Source: Aquificaceae bacterium (GTDB lineage Bacteria > Aquificota > Aquificia > Aquificales > Aquificaceae). From it: a stretch of 54,744 nt of DNA. Shown piece by piece: positions 22,696 through 31,519 of this stretch (position 1 is its first letter; every line of letters starts with the position of its first letter). The position numbers were made by a program, and so were the translations under genes. The DNA is taken from positions 1-54,744 of the forward strand of contig WFYI01000024.1 of NCBI GenBank assembly GCA_015490155.1, written 5' to 3'. Under the pieces are notes generated by a model. It worked only from the letters and a program-made list of their open reading frames with translations, did not search any database and had not been told where the DNA came from.

Positions 22696-23909
22696 GACTC
22701 TTAATAGGTGTTTTCTTCTTCATACTTCTCGAGGGTTTTTTTGCGGGTTCCGAGATAGCGCTTTTAAGTGCGGACAAAGGACTTTTGAAGAGTGTCAGCA
22801 AAAAGAGGAACTTACAGTTTGTAGTCAGGTTCTTGGACAATCAGGAGGAGTACATAACACTCACCATGCTCGGCTATACGGTGAGCATAGTTTTTGCCGC
22901 AACTCTCTACACCTTATCTCTCATGAGCCTTGCGAAAACCTTTCCCCAGATACAGGGCTTCGAGGTTCTCTTAGCGGAAACTCTCGTGGTATTTACGATA
23001 ATATTCGGGGAGATAATCCCCAAGAGCCTATTTCAGCACTACGCTAACAAGATAATAATCCCGAGTCTGTTCGTACTCGATAAGCTTAGAATTCCCGTAA
23101 AGCCGTTACTTTTGCTCTCAAAGGTTATAAGCAGAGCTATCTCAAAGAGATTTGCCAAGGGAACACTTAACCAAATAAGGAGAAGGGACATAATAGAGCT
23201 TTTAAGGGAGGAATCTGCCCTTCAGGACTACGAAAGGCTAGTCGTTTCCAACATACTCTCCTTCAAAGAAAGGAGAGTCGGTGAGATAGTTAAACCTCTT
23301 TACGAGGTGGTTATGATTTCCGAAAGTGCAAATGTAGGGCAGGCTGTTGAGAAGATAAAGGAGAGCGGATACTCGAGGATACCGGTTTACAGAGTAAGGG
23401 TTGACGACATAGTGGGATACATTAGCGCCTACGACTTGATAGACAAAGGTCATAACGAGCCTATCAAGAAGTACGTTAGAGAGATACTTATATTCTCCGA
23501 ATACACTCCCCTACCGGAGGTTATAGAAAGATTTAATAAAAAGAAGGAACACATGGGTATTGTAGTGGACGAGAGGGGAGCGATAGTAGGGATAATAACC
23601 CTCGAGGACATAGTCAAGGAGATAATAGGAGAGCTGCACGGTAAAAAATCCAACGGTGAACTCATAAAGGAGATAAGCAAGGGCAAGTGGATAGTAGACG
23701 GTAAGCTTGAGCTGAGCGAGTTTTTAAGATTAACAGGGCTTAGGATTCCCGCCGGGAATTACAGCACGCTCGGAGGTTATATAGCCTACCTAAAGGGAGG
23801 AGTCCCTGCAAAGGGAGAGGTTTTAAAAGAAAACGGCTACGTTTTCAAAGTAGTTGACGCAGACATCAGGCGCGTAAAAAAGGTTCTGGTAGAGAAAGTT
23901 AAAGAATGA
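22683..23909 (+). CDS. CNNM/CorC (HlyC-type) CBS-domain membrane protein
   Basis: A 408-residue protein with a DUF21/CNNM membrane domain of four hydrophobic segments (about 1-145, including GFFAGSEIALLSADKG and VVFTIIFGEIIPKSL), paired CBS domains (about 185-320; ESGYSRIPVYR and MGIVVDERGAIVGIITLEDI) and a C-terminal CorC_HlyC domain (about 330-405). Such proteins are implicated in Mg2+ efflux or homeostasis; older hemolysin names are not functional evidence. Another magnesium gene, corA, is 7 kb away. It overlaps radC by 4 nt. Confidence 0.92.
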   Translation: MEVLGLLIGVFFFILLEGFFAGSEIALLSADKGLLKSVSKKRNLQFVVRFLDNQEEYITLTMLGYTVSIVFAATLYTLSLMSLAKTFPQIQGFEVLLAETLVVFTIIFGEIIPKSLFQHYANKIIIPSLFVLDKLRIPVKPLLLLSKVISRAISKRFAKGTLNQIRRRDIIELLREESALQDYERLVVSNILSFKERRVGEIVKPLYEVVMISESANVGQAVEKIKESGYSRIPVYRVRVDDIVGYISAYDLIDKGHNEPIKKYVREILIFSEYTPLPEVIERFNKKKEHMGIVVDERGAIVGIITLEDIVKEIIGELHGKKSNGELIKEISKGKWIVDGKLELSEFLRLTGLRIPAGNYSTLGGYIAYLKGGVPAKGEVLKENGYVFKVVDADIRRVKKVLVEKVKE

Positions 23910-24586
23910 AATATAAAAGAAGGTCGTTAAAGGATATACCCGAACACCTCAGACCCCGTGAGAAACTCCTAAAAAACGGCACCTCCTCCCTTTCCGACGA
24001 GGAACTCCTCGCGGTAATTCTCGGCTCCGGTACTAAAGGCAGGGACGTTCTCTCCCTGTCCAAGGAAGTGGTGAATCTCGGTTGGGAGAGGTTAAAGGAA
24101 ATCCCAGTACAAGAGCTTATAAGCTATAAAGGAATAGGAAAAGTTAAGGCTCTTCAGATAAAGGCTCTCGTGGAGCTATCCTTGAGGATATCTAACCCCT
24201 TCTCAGGTGTTTACATAAACTCTCCCTCGGACGCTTACCGGTTCGTGAAAGACAAGTTCTCTGACAGAAAGGAGAGTCTTGTAGCCGTGTACCTTGACAT
24301 AAGCCACAGGGTAATCGGATTCGAGGTAGTTGCGGTCGGTACGGTGAACACGGTTTACGCTCTTCCAAAGGACATACTCTACGAAGCCGTTAAGACCTCA
24401 GCTTACGGTATTCTCGTGGCTCATAATCATCCCGGAGGCAGCTCAGAACCCTCCAAAGAGGACATATTATTTACCGAAAGGCTCTCAGAAGCCTGCAGGA
24501 TACTCGGATTTGAGTTGGTTGACCACATAGTAGTGGACGGGGATTCAAAGACTTTTACGTCTCTAAAGGCTCTGGGTAAGTTGTAA
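23906..24586 (+). CDS. radC: RadC (JAB/MPN domain) family protein
   Basis: A 226-residue member with an N-terminal helix-hairpin-helix region (ELISYKGIGKVKALQIKALV) and a C-terminal MPN/JAB metal site HNHPGGSSEPSKED (about 172-185), plus the upstream VNTVYALPKDI. Metalloprotease-like residues are intact. Despite its name, a direct DNA repair role for RadC is not established. It is the last gene of the folE-radC unit and is followed by a strong hairpin. Confidence 0.93.
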   Translation: MKYKRRSLKDIPEHLRPREKLLKNGTSSLSDEELLAVILGSGTKGRDVLSLSKEVVNLGWERLKEIPVQELISYKGIGKVKALQIKALVELSLRISNPFSGVYINSPSDAYRFVKDKFSDRKESLVAVYLDISHRVIGFEVVAVGTVNTVYALPKDILYEAVKTSAYGILVAHNHPGGSSEPSKEDILFTERLSEACRILGFELVDHIVVDGDSKTFTSLKALGKL

Positions 24587-24592
24587 ATTTTA

Positions 24593-24616
24593 ACGGCTCC
24601 CCAAAGGGGGAGCCGT
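24593..24616. terminator. Bidirectional hairpin between radC and the peroxidase gene
   Basis: ACGGCTCCCC-AAAG-GGGGAGCCGT: a 10-bp GC-rich stem with a 4-nt loop in the 36-nt gap between two convergent genes. On the minus strand it is followed by TAAAATTT, giving a U-rich tail for the peroxidase transcript; on the plus strand the tail is poor. It is one of only two clear terminator-like hairpins noticed. Confidence 0.65.
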
Positions 24617-24622
24617 AGGTGG

Positions 24623-25705
24623 TTAATGTCCCTTCATGTGGTGCTTCATGTTCGTCGTTACCGGCTTGGGAGTTTTATCCGTGCTGGGGGGTAGTATGGG
24701 GTACTCCACTCTGGGGCGTTCTCCTGTGAGTGTTTTTAAGAAGGCTGTTATCTTGTTCACCTCGTCCTGAGAGAGTTTTATACCCAGCTGGGTAGAAGCC
24801 ATTATCTCCACCGCGTCCCTGAGGCTCCATATAACTCCAGAGTGGAAGTAGGGATAGGTAAGCTCTACATTTCTTAAAGAGGGAACTTTAAAGACGTACT
24901 TGTCCGTAGCGGTTTTGGTAATCTGGTACCTTCCCTTATCCCCCGGTGGTAGTATGTCTGCTCCGGGTTTCTCCACGAGTCCGAAGGGCGCGTACATGTT
25001 CCCACCGAGGTTCACGCCGTTGTGACAGCTTGCACACCCCTTCTCCATGAACAACCTTAGTCCTTCCTTCTCGGTTTTATTCAGGGCGTTTAGGTCTCCC
25101 TTCAGGAACTTGTCGAACCTCGAGTTAGGTGTCAAAAGCGTAGCTTCAAAGGCTTCTATTGCCTTTGCAACGTTGTTAAAGGTAACGGGGTCTTTCTCAC
25201 CCTTGAAGGCTTCTCTGAAGAGCTTCACGTACTCGGGAATACTCCTTAGCGTTTTCACCACGCGCTCGGGGGAGTTATTCATCTCAACGGAAGCCTGTAT
25301 GGGTCCTTTAGCTTGTTCCTCGAGGTCTTTAGCTCTTCCGTCCCAAAACTGAGCTGTATTGAACACAGCGTTGAACACCGTTGGAGCATTCCTCGGTCCC
25401 CTCTGCCAGCCGTGTCCTATGGAGGTTTCCACGTTGTCAGTACCTCCGAGTCCGACGTTGTGGCAAGTATTACAGCTAATCAGATGGGAACTCGAGAGCC
25501 TCGGCTCGAAGTAAAGCATCTTCCCCAGTTTCACAAGGGCGGGTGTTAAAGTAGTTTCCTTTCCAGGTACCTTTTCTAACTTATCGGGTATAGGTTTAAA
25601 CAACTCTCTCGCCTTTTTCAGGAGAGCCTTATCGTCCATCTCTCCTGCAAAGCTTACTACTGCACTTACCAAGACACCTGCTACCAGCACCTTTCCCTTT
25701 CTCAT
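24623..25705 (-). CDS. Di-haem cytochrome c peroxidase (MauG/CcpA family)
   Basis: A 360-residue exported protein: signal peptide of about 20 residues (VLVAGVLVSAVVSFAGE), two c-type haem sites CNTCH (residues 78-82) and CASCH (about 222-226), and family text LGKMLYFEPRLSSSHLISC, GRAKDLEEQAKGPI and PSLRNVELTYPYFHSG. Bacterial di-haem peroxidases reduce hydrogen peroxide in the periplasm with electrons from cytochromes or quinols. The C-terminus is Met/His-rich (KHHMKGH), perhaps metal-binding. A ribosome site AAGGAGG lies about 10 nt before the start. Confidence 0.93.
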   Translation of the reverse strand: MRKGKVLVAGVLVSAVVSFAGEMDDKALLKKARELFKPIPDKLEKVPGKETTLTPALVKLGKMLYFEPRLSSSHLISCNTCHNVGLGGTDNVETSIGHGWQRGPRNAPTVFNAVFNTAQFWDGRAKDLEEQAKGPIQASVEMNNSPERVVKTLRSIPEYVKLFREAFKGEKDPVTFNNVAKAIEAFEATLLTPNSRFDKFLKGDLNALNKTEKEGLRLFMEKGCASCHNGVNLGGNMYAPFGLVEKPGADILPPGDKGRYQITKTATDKYVFKVPSLRNVELTYPYFHSGVIWSLRDAVEIMASTQLGIKLSQDEVNKITAFLKTLTGERPRVEYPILPPSTDKTPKPVTTNMKHHMKGH

Positions 25706-25740
25706 CTTCTCTACCTCCTTATCAAGGTATTATTATAATA

Positions 25741-25754
25741 TTAGTATATACTAA
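25741..25754. promoter_or_regulatory. Perfect 14-nt palindrome at the peroxidase promoter
   Basis: TTAGTATATACTAA is a perfect palindrome just upstream of a minus-strand TATAAT (25733-25738), i.e. in the -10/-35 spacer for the peroxidase gene. Its position suits a repressor operator. The surrounding 150 nt is very AT-rich and otherwise empty. Confidence 0.4.
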
Positions 25755-25856
25755 ATTCATTATTAGTTAAGAATAAATATTAATAAGTAATTGTTAGCTC
25801 TAATCCGTTGCCACTTTTCCTTGCCTTATTCGGTGTAAAGCTCCAAAATTATAGTT

Positions 25857-27179
25857 ATGGGAAAAAAGTTCTTCATAAAGACTTTCGGATGCCAAATGAA
25901 CTTCAACGACTCGGAAAGGATAAGGGGTATGCTAAGGGGTATAGGCTACGAACCCACAGATAACTGGGAAGAGGCAGACCTCATACTCCTGAATACCTGT
26001 ACCATAAGGGAGAAGCCAGACCAGAAGGTTTTATCCCACATAGGGGAATACAAGAAGCTAAAGGAGAAGAACCCTAACGCCCTGATAGCGGTTTCCGGAT
26101 GTCTCGCCCAGAGAACCGGCTGGGAGCTGGTTCAGAAGGCTCCGGCGATAGACATAATGTTTTCTTCGTTCAACATGCATCAGCTTCCCGAGCTTATAAA
26201 TCAGGCTCAGGCGGGCTATAAAGCCATAGCTATTCTTGACTCACCCCCGGAGGACGAGGACAAGGTCTGGGAGTTCCCCACGGAAAGGGACAATCCCTAC
26301 TGCGCATACGTAACGATAATCAAGGGGTGCGATAAGAACTGTACCTACTGCGTAGTTCCCAGAACGAGGGGTAAAGAGCGCTCAAGGAGCTTGGAAAGTA
26401 TCCTTGAGGAGGTAAGAAGGCTCGTTGATGACGGGGTTCGCGAGATACACCTGCTCGGGCAGAACGTCACCGCTTGGGGAAAGGATTTTGATAAACCCGT
26501 TTCCTTCTCCCATCTACTTTACGAGGTATCCAAGATAGAAGGTGTGGAGAGGATAAGGTTCACTACGGGACATCCAACGGACTTAACCGACGATACCATA
26601 GAAGCCATGGCCGATATACCTCAGGTTTGCAACGCCCTCCACCTACCCTTTCAGGCGGGTTCCAACAGGGTGCTTGAGCTTATGGACAGAAAGTACACGA
26701 AGGAGTTTTACCTTGAGAGGGTAGCAAAGCTTAAAGAGAACGTTCCGGACATAGCCATGTCAACGGACATAATAGTGGGCTTCCCGACCGAGAGCGACGA
26801 GGACTTTGAACATACCCTTGACGTGGTCAGACAGGTGGAATTTGAGCAGATTTTCTCCTTTAAGTTCTCTCCCAGACCCGGCACACCGGCGGAGAGTATG
26901 GAAGGTCACGTTCCAGACGAGGTAAAGACCCAAAGGATGAGCAGGCTCTTGAGCCTTCAGAAATCCATAATGGGTAAGCTAAGCTCAAGGTACGAGGGAA
27001 GTGTTCAAGAGGTGTTGGTAGAGGACGAAAAGGACGGGAAACTCGTGGGAAGGACTACCACAAACAAGTGGGTTACCCTTGAAGGAGGTAAGGAGCTTTT
27101 AGGTAAGCTCGTTGCAGTAGAAATAACCAAGGCTTCGCCTTTTAACCTGTTAGGAGAAGTCAGGGAGGTTTTAAGATGA
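25857..27179 (+). CDS. miaB: tRNA-2-methylthio-N6-isopentenyladenosine synthase MiaB
   Basis: A 440-residue radical-SAM methylthiotransferase. The N-terminal domain has the three cluster cysteines (FGCQMN, LNTCTIRE, SGCLAQ at about 10, 46 and 81), the radical-SAM triad is KGCDKNCTYCVVPRTRG (about 157-173), and a TRAM domain ends the protein. It adds the methylthio group at A37 of tRNAs reading U-starting codons. FGCQMNFNDSE identifies MiaB rather than RimO or MtaB. Overlaps the next gene by 4 nt. Confidence 0.96.
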   Translation: MGKKFFIKTFGCQMNFNDSERIRGMLRGIGYEPTDNWEEADLILLNTCTIREKPDQKVLSHIGEYKKLKEKNPNALIAVSGCLAQRTGWELVQKAPAIDIMFSSFNMHQLPELINQAQAGYKAIAILDSPPEDEDKVWEFPTERDNPYCAYVTIIKGCDKNCTYCVVPRTRGKERSRSLESILEEVRRLVDDGVREIHLLGQNVTAWGKDFDKPVSFSHLLYEVSKIEGVERIRFTTGHPTDLTDDTIEAMADIPQVCNALHLPFQAGSNRVLELMDRKYTKEFYLERVAKLKENVPDIAMSTDIIVGFPTESDEDFEHTLDVVRQVEFEQIFSFKFSPRPGTPAESMEGHVPDEVKTQRMSRLLSLQKSIMGKLSSRYEGSVQEVLVEDEKDGKLVGRTTTNKWVTLEGGKELLGKLVAVEITKASPFNLLGEVREVLR

Positions 27180-27664
27180 TAGAGATGAGCGTTCACGGGG
27201 TTACCCTTGACCCTGTATCTCAAATGCCCATAGTTGTTCTAAAGGCCAAAGAAGATGAGGATATAGTTCTCCCTATATGGATAGGAGCCTTCGAGGCTAA
27301 CGGTATAGCTATGAGACTCCAAGACGTGGAACCACCGCGTCCTATGACATACGAACTGCTTAGGAGTGTGATAACTGAACTCGGAGGGCATGTAGAGAGT
27401 ATCCACATAAACGACCTCAAGGACAGCACTTACTACGCGCAGGTTTACATAATACAGGGGAACAACAGGATAGTAGTGGACTCTAGACCGAGCGATGCTA
27501 TAAACCTCGCCCTCAGGTTTGATGCACCCATATACGTGGCGGAGGAAGTTCTTGAAAAATCAAGAGTCCCCGAACCGGAGGAAGAATCGGAAAAGAAGGA
27601 GCTAAGGGAGTGGCTTGAGAACATAAGACCCGAAGACTTTGAAGCTGGCGGAGAGCGAAGCTAA
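27176..27664 (+). CDS. Bifunctional nuclease family protein (DUF151)
   Basis: A 162-residue BFN/DUF151 protein: HGVTLDPVSQMPIVVLK, VLPIWIGAFEANGIAM, THELL-like YELLRSVI, and the conserved DSRPSDAINLALR. Members have reported DNase/RNase activity and are linked to stress or, in archaea and thermophiles, nucleotide metabolism. The Glu-rich tail (about 130-160) is acidic. Translation is coupled to miaB by ATGA. Function in this organism is inferred from family only. Confidence 0.88.
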   Translation: MIEMSVHGVTLDPVSQMPIVVLKAKEDEDIVLPIWIGAFEANGIAMRLQDVEPPRPMTYELLRSVITELGGHVESIHINDLKDSTYYAQVYIIQGNNRIVVDSRPSDAINLALRFDAPIYVAEEVLEKSRVPEPEEESEKKELREWLENIRPEDFEAGGERS

Positions 27665-27673
27665 AATCTTTAT

Positions 27674-29122
27674 ATGGCTTTTAAGAGTCTCCGAAACTTC
27701 GTTAAAGCCCTTGAGAGGGAAGGAGAGCTTGTAAGGATACAGGAAAAACTCTCCCCTATCCTCGAGATAACCGAGGTGATAGATAGGGTGTCCAAGATGC
27801 CCGGAGGAGGAAAAGCTATCCTCTTTGAGAACCTTGATGGGTACGAGATACCCATACTTGCCAACACCTACGGCTCTTACAAGAGAATGAAGATGGCTCT
27901 GGGATACGATAACCTTGAGGACATAGGTTGGAAGCTCTACAGGATACTCAGACCGGAGGTTCCCAAGACATTCCTTGAAAAGCTCAAAAGGCTTCCAGAG
28001 CTGAAGAAGATGAACGATGCCATACCCAAGACGGTAGGTAAGGCTCCTGTTCAAGAGGTGGTGAACAGGGATGGTGACATTCTTTCCCTTCCTATACCCC
28101 AGTGCTGGCCCCTTGACGGCGGAAGGTACATAACCTTCGGACAGGTTATAACCCAAGACCCCGAAAGCGGTATAAGGAACGTGGGGCTTTACAGAATTCA
28201 AGTTCTCAGTCCCAAGGAGCTGGCACTTCACTGGCAGATACACAAGCACGGCAACCATCACTACTGGAAGGCGAAGAGCTTGGGTAAAAAGTTGGAGGTG
28301 GCTATCGCCTTAGGGGGTGAGTCTCCCTTACCTTACGTGGGTAGCGCACCCTTGCCGCCGGAGGTGGACGAGTACCTATTTGCCGGTATAGTGATGGAGA
28401 GACCCGTAGAGCTTGTTAAGGGGATAACTATAGACCTTGAGTACCCAGCCAACGCGGAGATAGTGATAGAGGGATACGTTGACCCCTCCGAGGAACTCGT
28501 GGACGAGGGACCCTTCGGAGACCACACGGGCTATTACACACCTGTGGATAAGTACCCTAAGATGCACGTCACCGCGATAGTTCACAGGAAAAACCCCATA
28601 TACCTCCACACCATAGTCGGTATCCCGCCGCAGGAGGACAAGTATCTGGGCTGGGCTACCGAGAGGATATTCCTGCCCCTGATAAAGTTTAACCTACCGG
28701 AGGTGGTGGACTATCACCTGCCCGCCGAAGGGTGCTTCCACAACTTCTGCTTTGTGTCCATAGATAAGAGGTTCCCCGGACACGCCTACAAGGTCGCCTA
28801 CGCCCTGCTGGGAATGGGGCTTATGTCCTTGGAAAAGACCATCGTGGTGTTTGACAGCTGGATAGATGTCCACGACATAGAGCAGGTTCTCTGGGCTTGG
28901 GGAAACAACGTTGACCCTGCGAGGGACGTTCTGATTACCAAGGGTGCAATAGACGTTCTTGACCACGCCACCAACGAGATGGGATTCGGGGGAAAGATGA
29001 TAGTGGACGCAACTACCAAGTGGAAGGAAGAGGGCTACACCCGTGAGTGGCCCCAGGTGATAGAGATGTCAAAGGAAGTGAAGGAGAAAATTGACGCCCT
29101 GTGGAATAAATTAGGTATATGA
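27674..29122 (+). CDS. UbiD-family prenyl-FMN decarboxylase
   Basis: A 482-residue UbiD-like enzyme: SLRNFVKALEREGELVRI start, FGQVITQDPESGIRNVGLYR, HKHGNHHYWKA, the central EGPFGDHTGYYTP region (DEGPFGDHTG) with the catalytic Glu, and HNFCFVSIDKRFPGHAYK. Family enzymes use prenylated FMN made by UbiX to decarboxylate unsaturated or aromatic acids. Ubiquinone or menaquinone-type biosynthesis is the default guess, but many UbiD relatives act on other acids. Overlaps the following HepT-like gene by 4 nt. Confidence 0.92.
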   Translation: MAFKSLRNFVKALEREGELVRIQEKLSPILEITEVIDRVSKMPGGGKAILFENLDGYEIPILANTYGSYKRMKMALGYDNLEDIGWKLYRILRPEVPKTFLEKLKRLPELKKMNDAIPKTVGKAPVQEVVNRDGDILSLPIPQCWPLDGGRYITFGQVITQDPESGIRNVGLYRIQVLSPKELALHWQIHKHGNHHYWKAKSLGKKLEVAIALGGESPLPYVGSAPLPPEVDEYLFAGIVMERPVELVKGITIDLEYPANAEIVIEGYVDPSEELVDEGPFGDHTGYYTPVDKYPKMHVTAIVHRKNPIYLHTIVGIPPQEDKYLGWATERIFLPLIKFNLPEVVDYHLPAEGCFHNFCFVSIDKRFPGHAYKVAYALLGMGLMSLEKTIVVFDSWIDVHDIEQVLWAWGNNVDPARDVLITKGAIDVLDHATNEMGFGGKMIVDATTKWKEEGYTREWPQVIEMSKEVKEKIDALWNKLGI

Positions 29123-29982
29123 AGACTAAGAAGAAGAGCTTTAAGATAAGTTTGATAATAGAGGCTTTTCAGAACCTTGAAAAGTCCTACGTAGACTTGA
29201 AGAAGCATGTTTCCCTCCCAAAAGAGGAGTTTGTAAACAACAAACTGGTGTTAGACAAAGTCAGGATAGACTTCAACTTAGCCTTTGAGAGCTGTATGCG
29301 TGTGTGTAGGCACGTGTCCGCGGTGCTTAACCTAAAGACAGGCTCAAAGGACTGCCTTTACAAACTTGCCCAGCACTTGGGAATGGAGGATGCGGAAAGG
29401 CTCAGGAGGTTTTCGGAGTTTTACTTCAAGTACAGAGACCTAAAGGACGCCGTATCACCGGAGGAGCTTTACGAGTTTCTAAAGAGAGACCTTATCCTGT
29501 TCAAAGAGTTTGCAAGGCTCGTTGTTGAGTACATAAAAAACTCCACCGGCAACCGCCTGCTCATAGACTTTGACCTTTTACGGGAAAAAAACTTCTACAT
29601 CAAGGATTCTATAAAGAAGATAAACTTCACGCTCTCACAGGGGCTTGAGGAGTTCAAGTCCAAACCGATGTACTACGATAGGACTAAGTACTTCTATCAG
29701 GTGGCTTACGATTCCCTATTTGATATATGTAAGCACCTCGCACCCAAGTTCGGGATAAAGAAGTTCGGAGACGATTGTTTGTCAAAGATGGTTGAGGCGG
29801 GGGTAATACCCGACTCATACTACATGGATGTTTTAAAGATGACCCAGCTTAAGAACAAGCTCATAAGCACCTGGGAGGTATCACCGGAGGAGCTATATAG
29901 GGAACTGGAAGAAGTAGCTCCAAAGTTTCAAGTCGTAGTAAAGGAAATATCTGATAGCCTCAAGAAACTCCTACAGGGTTAG
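29119..29982 (+). CDS. Tandem HepT-like (DUF86) protein with degenerate active sites
   Basis: A 287-residue helical protein that appears to be two HepT/DUF86 domains in a row. Repeat one (about 44-145) has RIDFNLAFESCMRVCRHVSA, then FYFKYRDLKDAVSPEELYEF. Repeat two (about 190-287) has TKYFYQVAYDSLFDICKHLA, then MTQLKNKLISTWEVSPEELY. HepT toxins carry RX4-6H-X-Y near this helix; here the positions read RDLKDA and KNKLIS, so His is missing in both. No MntA-type antitoxin is adjacent. Coupled by 4 nt overlap to the UbiD gene. A structural or binding role is more likely than toxicity. Confidence 0.68.
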   Translation: MKTKKKSFKISLIIEAFQNLEKSYVDLKKHVSLPKEEFVNNKLVLDKVRIDFNLAFESCMRVCRHVSAVLNLKTGSKDCLYKLAQHLGMEDAERLRRFSEFYFKYRDLKDAVSPEELYEFLKRDLILFKEFARLVVEYIKNSTGNRLLIDFDLLREKNFYIKDSIKKINFTLSQGLEEFKSKPMYYDRTKYFYQVAYDSLFDICKHLAPKFGIKKFGDDCLSKMVEAGVIPDSYYMDVLKMTQLKNKLISTWEVSPEELYRELEEVAPKFQVVVKEISDSLKKLLQG

Positions 29983-29993
29983 TTAAGAATTAA

Positions 29994-30022
29994 TTGCAAT
30001 TTATATTTATTTGCAATAAAAT
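29994..30022 (+). promoter_or_regulatory. Promoter with repeated TTGCAA before the DUF3501 gene
   Basis: TTGCAA (29994-29999) and TAAAAT (30017-30022) are 17 nt apart. A second TTGCAA (30011-30016) abuts the -10 box, so two self-complementary hexamers lie 17 nt apart, one and a half helical turns; the second could be a regulator site. Confidence 0.5.
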
Positions 30023-30045
30023 ATTTATGTAGGAGGTTCCGAGAG

Positions 30046-30633
30046 ATGAGAAAGGTTAAAAAGGAAGACATACTGAACCTTTACGAGTACGAGAAGGTAA
30101 GGGACGAAAAGATAAGAGAGATTGCGCGGAAGAAAAAAAGGAGAAGGATACAAGTCGGAGACAAGGTGACCCTCGTCTTTGAGAACTACGATACGGTATG
30201 GTTCCAGATACAAGAGATGATAAGGGCGGAGAGAATGGTCAAGGACGAGGAGATACAGTTCGAGATAGACACTTACAACGAGCTTATACCGGAGAAGAAC
30301 CAGCTATCATTCACACTCTTTATAGAAATCCCCGACGAGCGGGAGAGGAAACGCGAACTACCGAAACTCGTAGGTATCCACAACAGCGTTTACATGCACA
30401 TAGGTAATAAGTACACGGTAAGGGCGCAGGCTGAGGAAAGGAGCGACGAGGACTTTGAAACCGGCAAGGCGGCGGTAGTCCACTTCATGAAGTTTGACCT
30501 TACACCCGAACAGGTGGAAGCCTTTAAGAGGGAAACAGTTAGGATAGAGATAAACCACGAAAACTACAAAGCCATGACCGAGATACCCCCGGAGGTAAAG
30601 GAGGAACTCATAAGGGACTTGGAAACCGATTAA
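30046..30633 (+). CDS. DUF3501 family protein
   Basis: A 195-residue protein matching DUF3501: start RKVKKEDILNLYEYEKVRDE, then VGDKVTLVFENYDTVWFQIQ, IDTYNELIPEKNQLSFTLFI and a C-terminal acidic helix. In other bacteria the family often accompanies rubrerythrin or GlpC-like Fe-S proteins, which are not here. It has its own promoter and a GTAGGAGG ribosome site and stands as a single gene convergent with the transglycosylase gene. The molecular function is unknown. Confidence 0.8.
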   Translation: MRKVKKEDILNLYEYEKVRDEKIREIARKKKRRRIQVGDKVTLVFENYDTVWFQIQEMIRAERMVKDEEIQFEIDTYNELIPEKNQLSFTLFIEIPDERERKRELPKLVGIHNSVYMHIGNKYTVRAQAEERSDEDFETGKAAVVHFMKFDLTPEQVEAFKRETVRIEINHENYKAMTEIPPEVKEELIRDLETD

Positions 30634-31082
30634 TCGCTTTTGACGAGCCCCATGCTCTCAAGCTCTTTGAACACCTTCATCACGTACTTTGAGCGCTCCC
30701 TTGCCCTTCCTTTGCCCTTGTTGTAGCAGTCAATAGCCTTCCAAGTAAGCCCGAGTTCGTGTATACACTGACCAAGAACCCACGCACCTATGTATATGTT
30801 GTAGCAAGGCTCCCACAGGGACTTCTCGCTTCCGCCGTACCTCTTGATTTTGGGAATCCAGAAAGAGTTTATCTGCATTATGCCTATGTCGTAAGTTCCG
30901 TTCCTGTTTTTGTTGTAAGCCTTGGGGTTTAGATTGCTCTCAACCTTAGCTATGGCGTAGAGAAGATATGGATTGACGTTGTAATATCTCCCAGCACCTA
31001 CGAAGCACTCCCAGAACTCCGAGGAAAAAGAAACCGAGGAAAGCAAGAGCAAGAAAGGTATAAGCTTACTTCTTAATCTCAT
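30630..31082 (-). CDS. SLT-type lytic transglycosylase, small secreted
   Basis: A 150-residue protein with a signal peptide ([20 protein letters not shown]) and one SLT domain: [16 protein letters not shown] with the catalytic Glu, [13 protein letters not shown], and ACIDCYN-like KAIDCYNKG. Four cysteines suggest disulfides. This compact type resembles IagB/PilT-operon transglycosylases that open peptidoglycan for pili or secretion machines. The start is taken at ATG 31082 (better signal peptide) rather than 31103. It overlaps fabZ by 17 nt. Confidence 0.87.
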   Translation of the reverse strand: MRLRSKLIPFLLLLSSVSFSSEFWECFVGAGRYYNVNPYLLYAIAKVESNLNPKAYNKNRNGTYDIGIMQINSFWIPKIKRYGGSEKSLWEPCYNIYIGAWVLGQCIHELGLTWKAIDCYNKGKGRARERSKYVMKVFKELESMGLVKSD

Positions 31083-31518
31083 CGAGCTTTCTCGCCGCCG
31101 CAAAAAGCACCGCCTCGGCTACCACGCTATCTTCAACCTTAGCCACGCCCTTCATTTTAGATAAAGCTTTCTTTATGGATATAGCCTCAAGCTCAAGTAG
31201 GAGCCTGTCGCCGGGAAATACAGGCTTTTTAAACCTCGCACCGTCTATGCCCGCAAAAACTACTCCGTACTTACCTATCTCAAGCCCGAGGGACTTAATC
31301 ATGAGTATCCCGCCTACCTGAGCAAGTGCCTCAAGTATGTACACTCCCGGAAATAGAGGGAAGTCCGGAAAGTGTCCCTGAAACACCGGCTCGTTTACGG
31401 ACACGTTCTTAACACCTACTATCCTCTTGCCTTCCTCAAACTCAATTATCCTGTCAACGAGCAGTATGGGATACCTGTGGGGAAGTATCTTTTGAATCTC
31501 TAAGATATCCATAACCAT
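31066..31518 (-). CDS. fabZ: 3-hydroxyacyl-ACP dehydratase FabZ
   Basis: A 150-residue hot-dog fold enzyme of fatty acid elongation. [11 protein letters not shown], the active-site His in [20 protein letters not shown] (catalytic Glu at its end) and AQVGGIL are diagnostic. FabZ dehydrates beta-hydroxyacyl-ACP, also feeding lipid A acyl groups. ATG 31518 or 31512 could be the start. The gene follows the histidine kinase by 1 nt, an unusual pairing. Confidence 0.95.
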   Translation of the reverse strand: MVMDILEIQKILPHRYPILLVDRIIEFEEGKRIVGVKNVSVNEPVFQGHFPDFPLFPGVYILEALAQVGGILMIKSLGLEIGKYGVVFAGIDGARFKKPVFPGDRLLLELEAISIKKALSKMKGVAKVEDSVVAEAVLFAAARKLDEIKK

Positions 31519-31519
31519 A

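Noticed and set aside
25850-25855. TATAGT as a leaderless promoter for miaB
   Set aside because: It ends 1 nt before the ATG, so transcription would begin inside the gene; the MiaB N-terminus cannot start later.
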